DNA of 22,103 bases from Akkermansiaceae bacterium (GTDB lineage Bacteria > Verrucomicrobiota > Verrucomicrobiia > Verrucomicrobiales > Akkermansiaceae). The position numbers and the translations under genes are program-made. The DNA is taken from positions 1-22,103 of the forward strand of contig JAQGPE010000167.1 of the NCBI GenBank assembly GCA_028293225.1, read 5' to 3'. Under the pieces are notes generated by a model. That model had not been told where the DNA came from and did not search any database. It saw nothing but the letters and a program-made list of their open reading frames with translations. Shown piece by piece: positions 21,583 through 22,103 of this stretch (its first letter is position 1; each line of letters starts with the position of its first letter).

Positions 21583-22103
21583 TCATCGCTTGCCTCTGCG
21601 GATCTTGCCGACGAATTTCTCCATCGCCGGCTGCTGCTCCTCGATGCACTCGACCAGCCGGAACTGGGTCCGGCAGCGGTCGAGATTGTGGCCCTCGTGG
21701 TGAACCTTGAAGTAGGTGTCGCCCAGCAGATGGTCGGTCAGAAAGCGCATCCCCGTTTCCATCGTGATCACCTTGCCGGCGGTCACCAGGTGGGCCGCCT
21801 CGGCGTCATTCAGGAAAGAGTCCGCCGCGTCCAGATAGCCCTCCAGCAGCGCCTCGAACATCGACATCTGCATCGCCACTTTTGACAGGTCGCGCTCGTC
21901 CTCCGCCGCCGGGCTGGTGGCGCTGCGGATCATGTCGCCGAAATCGTAGAGCGACGCCCCGGGCATCACGGTGTCCAGATCGATCACGCACACCGCCTGG
22001 TCCGTGTCGGCGTCGATCATCACGTTGTTGATCTTCGTGTCGTTGTGGGTGATCCGCCACGGGATGGCGCCGCTTTCCAGCAGATCCAGCACCACCCCGG
22101 TCA
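21583..22103 (-). CDS. APH-family phosphotransferase, N-acetylhexosamine-kinase-like (3' part only)
   Basis: The C-terminal 173 or so residues of a kinase whose 5' part lies beyond the right edge; the frame is open through 22103. ITHNDTKINNVMID is the catalytic loop (Brenner HxDxxxxN) and VCVIDLDTVMPG holds the metal-binding Asp of the IDxD motif, followed by DFGDMIRSAT. This arrangement, especially HNDTKxNNV with IDLDTVMPG, is that of the NahK-like group of APH kinases, which phosphorylate N-acetylhexosamines at C1. Substrate specificity cannot be fixed from this fragment. It is cytoplasmic. The ACP-like membrane protein follows after 19 nt. Confidence 0.87.
   Translation of the reverse strand, partial: TGVVLDLLESGAIPWRITHNDTKINNVMIDADTDQAVCVIDLDTVMPGASLYDFGDMIRSATSPAAEDERDLSKVAMQMSMFEALLEGYLDAADSFLNDAEAAHLVTAGKVITMETGMRFLTDHLLGDTYFKVHHEGHNLDRCRTQFRLVECIEEQQPAMEKFVGKIRRGKR

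Overview
The window is high-GC bacterial chromosome, most likely from the Verrucomicrobiota (a Luteolibacter- or Haloferula-like relative). This is an inference. It rests on a PEP-CTERM protein ending in VPEAS, a hydrophobic helix and RRRR; on a large secreted glycosidase with a C-terminal D-x-D-x-D-G segment of the kind common in secreted verrucomicrobial proteins; on a small membrane protein opening with an NPYQTP motif; and on the general scarcity of strong Shine-Dalgarno sites.

Layout, left to right. Positions 1-1016 hold the first codons of a leftward gene and, divergent from it, two small tandem membrane-anchored proteins. An AraC-type regulator (1000-1926, minus) and a short-chain dehydrogenase (2016-2843, plus) form a divergent pair around an extended -10 promoter. 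A 1268-residue secreted GH85 endo-beta-N-acetylglucosaminidase (2935-6741) carries alternating Fn3 and discoidin-like domains. It is followed by a 1535-residue SIR2-domain protein with a degenerate P-loop/winged-helix core and a long helical C-terminus (7006-11613). This resembles SIR2-STAND anti-phage effectors and is the main candidate for an undescribed system.

From 11696 to 13644 the minus strand carries a two-TM membrane protein, an isochorismatase-family cysteine hydrolase and the PEP-CTERM protein, the last with a textbook terminator. A UvrD/Rep-type helicase (14008-16008, minus) and a GH16 secreted glucanase (16119-16937, plus) are divergent. They are followed by a YjdF/DUF2238 membrane protein, a YdhS-like FAD/NAD(P)-binding protein and a protein that looks like a zinc-less M14 carboxypeptidase fold (all minus, 17090-20201). 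The right end has a three-TM protein with a C-terminal beta domain (plus), a membrane-anchored protein with an acyl-carrier-like domain lacking the usual serine (minus), and the 3' part of an APH/N-acetylhexosamine-kinase-like phosphotransferase (minus, cut by the window edge).

Two long intergenic palindromes, about 190 bp (13801-13991) and 176 bp (17773-17948), each lie directly 3' of a minus-strand gene. They look like dispersed repeat elements or very large hairpins. No rRNA, tRNA, CRISPR array, transposase or integrase was seen. The genes are mostly independent units rather than one pathway; the two glycosidases and the sugar-kinase-like protein hint at a polysaccharide and glycan degrader.
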